8,343 bases of DNA from Alphaproteobacteria bacterium (GTDB lineage Bacteria; Pseudomonadota; Alphaproteobacteria; Rhodospirillales; Rhodospirillaceae), in the NCBI GenBank assembly GCA_015228695.1, contig JADGDA010000100.1, positions 1 to 8,343 on the forward strand, written 5' to 3'. This document shows positions 5,223-8,343 of this stretch, one piece after another. The position numbers were made by a program, and so were the translations under genes. How positions within the stretch are numbered: position 1 is the stretch's first letter; each line of letters begins with the position of its first letter. The notes under the pieces are model-generated. The model did no database searches and was not told where the DNA came from. It was given only the letters and a program-made list of their open reading frames with translations.

Positions 5223-7748
5223 ATGAGTGATAATGACCACAAGCTTTCCCTGTCGCCCCGAGGGCGCCTCGAACTGAAGAAGACGGTCGACGCCGGTCAG
5301 GTGCGCCAGAGCTTCTCCCACGGCCGTTCCAAAGTGGTCGCCGTGGAGGTGCGCAAGAAGCGCACCCTCATGTCAACCCAGCCCGGCACGGCAGCCGAAA
5401 CCAAGGCGGAGGCCACTCCCGACACCCGGCTGGAGGAGGCCGCGGCCCTCATCGAGGCAACCAGCGATCTGACCTCCCAGGAAAAAGCCCACCGGCTGCG
5501 CGCGCTCCAAGACGCGCACAAGGTCGAGGAAGAAACCCTCCTGCGCCAGAAGGCCGAGGAGGAAGCCCGCGCCGCCGCCGCCATCCTGGAGGCCCAGGAA
5601 AGGGAAGCCGCCGCCCGGAACGCACCCGAGCCCGAATCCGAACCCGTTGAACCCGTCGCGCCCATGGCCGGCGATGTCGTGACCGAGTCGGCTGATGCCG
5701 CCCAGCCCACCCCTCCCCCGACCAGCCCCGCCCAGGAAGAGCCTTCCCTTCAGGAGAGCGACGACGGCGAGGGGGCGGACCGCAAGAAGGGCGCCCTCGC
5801 CCGCCCCGCGCCGGCCAAGGTCCCCTCGGCCAAGCGCAACGAGCCGCGCCGCAGGGCCGGCAAGCTGACGATCACTTCCGCGCTCGAAGGCGACGACCGC
5901 AGCGAGCGGGGCCGCTCCATCGCCGCCCTGCGCCGTGCCCAGGAGAAGGAGCGGCGGAAGCTTCAGCTTCAGCAGAAATCCCTTGAAAAAGTGGTCCGCG
6001 AGGTGGTTATCCCCGAGGCGATCACCGTTCAGGAATTGGCCAACCGCATGGCCGAACGTGGCGCCAACGTCATCAAGGTCCTAATGAAAATGGGCGTCAT
6101 GGCCACCATCAACCAGGTGGTGGACGCCGATACCGCCGAGTTGGTGGTCGCCGAGTTCGGCCATAACTTCAAACGGGTCGCCGACGCCGACGTCGAGGAC
6201 GGCCTCCAGGGCGTCGTCGACGAGGAGGGCGAGATGCGCTCCCGCCCGCCCGTGGTCACCATCATGGGGCATGTCGACCACGGCAAGACCTCCCTTCTGG
6301 ACGCCCTGCGCCAGACCGATGTGGTGTCGGGCGAGGCCGGCGGCATCACCCAGCACATCGGCGCCTATCAGGTGACCATGCCGACGGGCGGGAAGATCAC
6401 CTTCATCGACACTCCGGGCCACGAGGCGTTCACCTCCATGCGCGCGCGCGGCGCCAAGGTGACCGACATCGTCGTGCTGGTGGTGGCCGCCGACGACGGC
6501 ATCATGCCGCAGACGATCGAGGCCATCCGCCACGCCCGCGCCGCCGACGTGCCGATCGTGGTGGCGATCAACAAGATCGACAAGCCCGAGGCCGACCCCG
6601 ACCGGGTCCGCAACGATCTTCTTCAGCAAAGCGTCGTCCTGGAACAATTCGGCGGCGACGTGCTCAGCGTCGAGGTTTCGGCGAAAAAGAAGATCAACCT
6701 GGACAAACTGGAAGAGGCCATCCTGCTCCAGTCGGAGGTTCTCAGCCTGCGGGCCAACCCCAGCCGCGCCGCGGCGGGAACGGTGGTCGAGGCCCGGATG
6801 GAGAAGGGCCGGGGCTCCGTCGCCACCATTCTGGTGCAGCGGGGAACCCTCAGGACCGGCGACGTGTTCGTCGCCGGCAAGGAATGGGGCCGTGTACGCG
6901 CCCTGCTCGACGATCGCGGGAACCGGGTCGAGGAAGCCGGTCCCTCCACCCCGGTGGAAATTCTGGGCTTCCAGGATACTCCCGACGCCGGCGATGATTT
7001 CATCGTCGTCGCCGACGAAAGCAAGGCCCGGGAAGTGGCCGGATACCGCCAGCGCAAGCAGCGCGACGCCCTGTACGTCCAGGGCGCGCGCGGTACCCTG
7101 GAACAGATGTTCGCCCGCATCCAGGCCGGCGAGGCCAAGGAGCTTCCCGTGGTCATCAAGGGCGATGTCCAGGGCTCGGTCGAGGCCCTGATCGGCACCC
7201 TGGAGAAGCAGGGAACGGCCGACGTCAAGGTCCGCATCCTGCACGCCGCGGTCGGCGGTATCAACGAGTCCGACGTGACCCTGGCCAAGGCCTCGGACGC
7301 CCTGATCATCGGCTTCAACGTCCGCGCCAATCCCCAGGCCCGCGAACTGGCACGCCGGGACGGGGTGGACATCCGTTATTATTCGATCATCTACAACGTC
7401 GTGGACGACATGCGGGCCGCCCTCTCGGGCATGCTGGCCCCCACCTACCGCGAGCGGTTCCTGGGCAATGCCGATATCCGGCAGGTCTTCAACATCACCA
7501 AGGTGGGCAAGGTCGGCGGCTGCATGGTAACGGAAGGCGTGGTCAAGCGGGGAGCGCGGGTCCGCCTCCTGCGCGACAACGTCGTGATCCACGAGGGCAG
7601 CCTCGGCCAACTCAAGCGGTTCAAGGAAGACGTCAAGGAGGTCCGCTCCGGTTTCGATTGCGGCATGTCGTTCGAGAACTATCACGACATCCAGGAAGGC
7701 GACGTGATCGAGTGCTTCGAGATGGAAGAGGTGGCCTCCACCCTGTGA
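5223..7748 (+). CDS. infB: Translation initiation factor IF-2
   Basis: The 841-residue product is IF-2, the GTPase that brings fMet-tRNA to the 30S subunit and promotes subunit joining. Domains: alphaproteobacterial IF-2-associated N-terminal segment (~8-48, LSLSPRGRLELKK); a long charged, Ala/Glu/Pro-rich linker with probable coiled coil (~70-130) and low-complexity PE-rich stretch (~136-150); IF2_N (~263-313, from IPEAITVQELANRM); G domain with G1 GHVDHGKT (349-356), G2 GGITQHIGAY, G3 DTPGH (396-400), G4 NKID (450-453) and G5 SAK (486-488); then domains II, III and the C-terminal fMet-tRNA-binding domain ending in FENYHDIQEGDVIECFE. All catalytic motifs including the G3 His are intact. ATG at 5223 follows ylxR by 11 nt with a modest AAAGG upstream. 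An in-frame ATG at codon 50 might give a shorter form, but nothing in the sequence demands it. rbfA follows after an unusual 146-nt structured spacer. Confidence 0.98.
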   Translation: MSDNDHKLSLSPRGRLELKKTVDAGQVRQSFSHGRSKVVAVEVRKKRTLMSTQPGTAAETKAEATPDTRLEEAAALIEATSDLTSQEKAHRLRALQDAHKVEEETLLRQKAEEEARAAAAILEAQEREAAARNAPEPESEPVEPVAPMAGDVVTESADAAQPTPPPTSPAQEEPSLQESDDGEGADRKKGALARPAPAKVPSAKRNEPRRRAGKLTITSALEGDDRSERGRSIAALRRAQEKERRKLQLQQKSLEKVVREVVIPEAITVQELANRMAERGANVIKVLMKMGVMATINQVVDADTAELVVAEFGHNFKRVADADVEDGLQGVVDEEGEMRSRPPVVTIMGHVDHGKTSLLDALRQTDVVSGEAGGITQHIGAYQVTMPTGGKITFIDTPGHEAFTSMRARGAKVTDIVVLVVAADDGIMPQTIEAIRHARAADVPIVVAINKIDKPEADPDRVRNDLLQQSVVLEQFGGDVLSVEVSAKKKINLDKLEEAILLQSEVLSLRANPSRAAAGTVVEARMEKGRGSVATILVQRGTLRTGDVFVAGKEWGRVRALLDDRGNRVEEAGPSTPVEILGFQDTPDAGDDFIVVADESKAREVAGYRQRKQRDALYVQGARGTLEQMFARIQAGEAKELPVVIKGDVQGSVEALIGTLEKQGTADVKVRILHAAVGGINESDVTLAKASDALIIGFNVRANPQARELARRDGVDIRYYSIIYNVVDDMRAALSGMLAPTYRERFLGNADIRQVFNITKVGKVGGCMVTEGVVKRGARVRLLRDNVVIHEGSLGQLKRFKEDVKEVRSGFDCGMSFENYHDIQEGDVIECFEMEEVASTL

Positions 7749-7796
7749 TACCGGCGCGCACAATGTTTGACACATCATCCAACTTGCGCGCCGGTA
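7749..7796 (+). repeat. 12-bp perfect inverted repeat directly after the infB stop
   Basis: TACCGGCGCGCA (7749-7760) is the exact reverse complement of TGCGCGCCGGTA (7785-7796), with a 24-nt AT-richer loop between. The left arm begins at the base after the infB TGA. No T-tract follows, so it does not look like an intrinsic terminator. It may be an RNA stability or processing hairpin within the operon, or a mobile palindromic element. Confidence 0.75.
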
Positions 7797-7827
7797 CCAA
7801 GCGGCCGTTGAGGCTGCGGCCAAGCGA

Positions 7828-7862
7828 CCGGAGGGCCACGCCGAAGGCGTGCCTCCGGCACG
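7828..7862 (+). repeat. Strong hairpin with overlapping alternative hairpin before rbfA
   Basis: CCGGAGG (7828-7834) plus CACGCC-type bases (7837-7842) pair with 7846-7858 as a 13-bp stem with a GAA loop and a 2-nt bulge at 7835-7836. Its 3' arm also forms a perfect 6-bp stem CGTGCC/GGCACG (7848-7853 with 7857-7862, loop TCC). The two cannot coexist. The site ends 24 nt before the rbfA SD. It resembles REP-like intergenic palindromes of GC-rich proteobacteria; family membership is not established. Confidence 0.65.
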
Positions 7863-7894
7863 ACGCCCGGTGAGGGAAATACGACGAGGACGCC

Positions 7895-8299
7895 GTGACC
7901 AGAGGAAAAGCGAAGGCCCCCAGCCAGCGTCAGCTCCGTGTGGGGGAAGAGGTGCGCCACGCCCTGGCGATGATCATGGAGCGCACCGAGTTCCGCGATC
8001 CCGCCCTGCTCGGAGCCCCGGTGACGGTGACCGAGGTGCGGGTCAGCCCTGACCTGCGCCACGCCGCCGTGTTCGTGGCTCCGTTGGGAGGGGGAGACCC
8101 GATACCGGTGATCCAGGGGCTGAAACGGGTCCGGCCGTTCCTCCGCCACCAGTTGGCGGGAGAGGTGCGCCTTCAGTTCATTCCGGACCTGTCGTTCGAA
8201 CCCGACGTCAGCTTCGACCGGGCCCAACACATCGAGCAAATCCTCCACAGCCCGGAGGTCGCGCGCGACCTCGACGAACCACGGGACGACGAGGTTTAG
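7895..8299 (+). CDS. rbfA: Ribosome-binding factor A
   Basis: The 134-residue product is RbfA, a single-domain type II KH protein that binds the 30S subunit near helix 1/44 and is needed for 16S rRNA 5'-end maturation and cold growth. Family features: an N-terminal helix with VGEEVRHALAMIM, the central strand motif VTEVRVSPDLRHAAVFVAPLG, the helix with RPFLRHQLAGEVRLQFIPDLSF, and the C-terminal FDRAQHIEQIL. Length is typical. It starts with GTG at 7895; GAGGA lies 4 nt upstream and an in-frame TGA at 7871 rules out a longer form. It stands 146 nt after infB, a far larger gap than elsewhere in the operon, so it may have separate post-transcriptional control. truB would be expected downstream of the window. 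Confidence 0.95.
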   Translation: MTRGKAKAPSQRQLRVGEEVRHALAMIMERTEFRDPALLGAPVTVTEVRVSPDLRHAAVFVAPLGGGDPIPVIQGLKRVRPFLRHQLAGEVRLQFIPDLSFEPDVSFDRAQHIEQILHSPEVARDLDEPRDDEV

Positions 8300-8309
8300 A
8301 GCGCTTTCA

Positions 8310-8343
8310 CGCTGACCGGAATCGCGGGGGATTCCGGTCAGCG
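8310..8343 (+). repeat. 14-bp perfect inverted repeat after rbfA, cut by the window edge
   Basis: CGCTGACCGGAATC (8310-8323) pairs perfectly with GATTCCGGTCAGCG (8330-8343) around a 6-nt GCGGGG loop. The right arm reaches the last base, so the palindrome may be longer; the left side continues outwards as AGAGCGCTTTCA. It begins 10 nt after the rbfA stop. It may be a terminator stem if a T-run follows, or a dispersed intergenic palindrome. Confidence 0.7.

Noticed and set aside
7767..7795. Perfect TTGACA (-35-like) in the loop after infB as an rbfA promoter
   Set aside because: No acceptable -10 hexamer lies 16-18 nt downstream; that region is the GC-rich arm of the inverted repeat.
6081..7823. 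580-codon open frame on the minus strand across infB
   Set aside because: It is antisense to the conserved IF-2 catalytic part; its His/Asp/Val-rich composition is the usual shadow of a GC-rich gene.

Overview
This window is GC-rich chromosomal DNA from an alphaproteobacterium, most likely a Rhodospirillales/Magnetospirillum-like organism. I infer this from the alphaproteobacterial form of the nusA-infB operon (a YlxR domain fused to an L7Ae-like domain, and IF-2 with the alphaproteobacterial N-terminal associated domain), from a GT41 TPR glycosyltransferase, and from a clear homologue of the magnetosome protein MamC. The species cannot be fixed from this sequence alone.

Left part (1-1725, + strand): the 3' portion of a TPR/O-GlcNAc-transferase-like (GT41, SPINDLY-type) gene whose beginning lies outside the window. 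Convergent to it and overlapping its last 19 bp is a small - strand gene (1707-2138). Its product has two glycine/alanine-rich membrane segments around a short polar loop and matches MamC (Mms13) almost from end to end. None of the usual partners (mamG, mamF, mamD) is beside it. This solitary mamC next to a housekeeping operon is the most interesting item here.

Middle and right part (2139-8343, + strand): a 271-bp divergent intergenic region holds the leader of the rimP operon, including a textbook intrinsic terminator ending 17 nt before the rimP start and a candidate competing antiterminator helix upstream of it. Then follow rimP (30S maturation), nusA (transcription elongation/termination/antitermination), ylxR-L7Ae (RNA-binding protein), infB (IF-2) and rbfA (30S maturation). 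This is the conserved transcription-translation operon; truB would be expected next but is beyond the edge. Spacers are 51, 18, 11 and 146 nt. The first contains an imperfect 19-bp tandem repeat. The last is packed with strong inverted repeats. After rbfA the window ends inside another 14-bp perfect inverted repeat.

Functionally, the operon couples ribosome assembly (RimP, RbfA), transcription control (NusA) and initiation (IF-2). The leader terminator suggests attenuation, possibly by NusA feedback as known for the enterobacterial operon; this is inference. The GT41 protein and the MamC homologue have no evident functional link to the operon. All similarity statements rest on recognition by eye; no database search or folding program was run.
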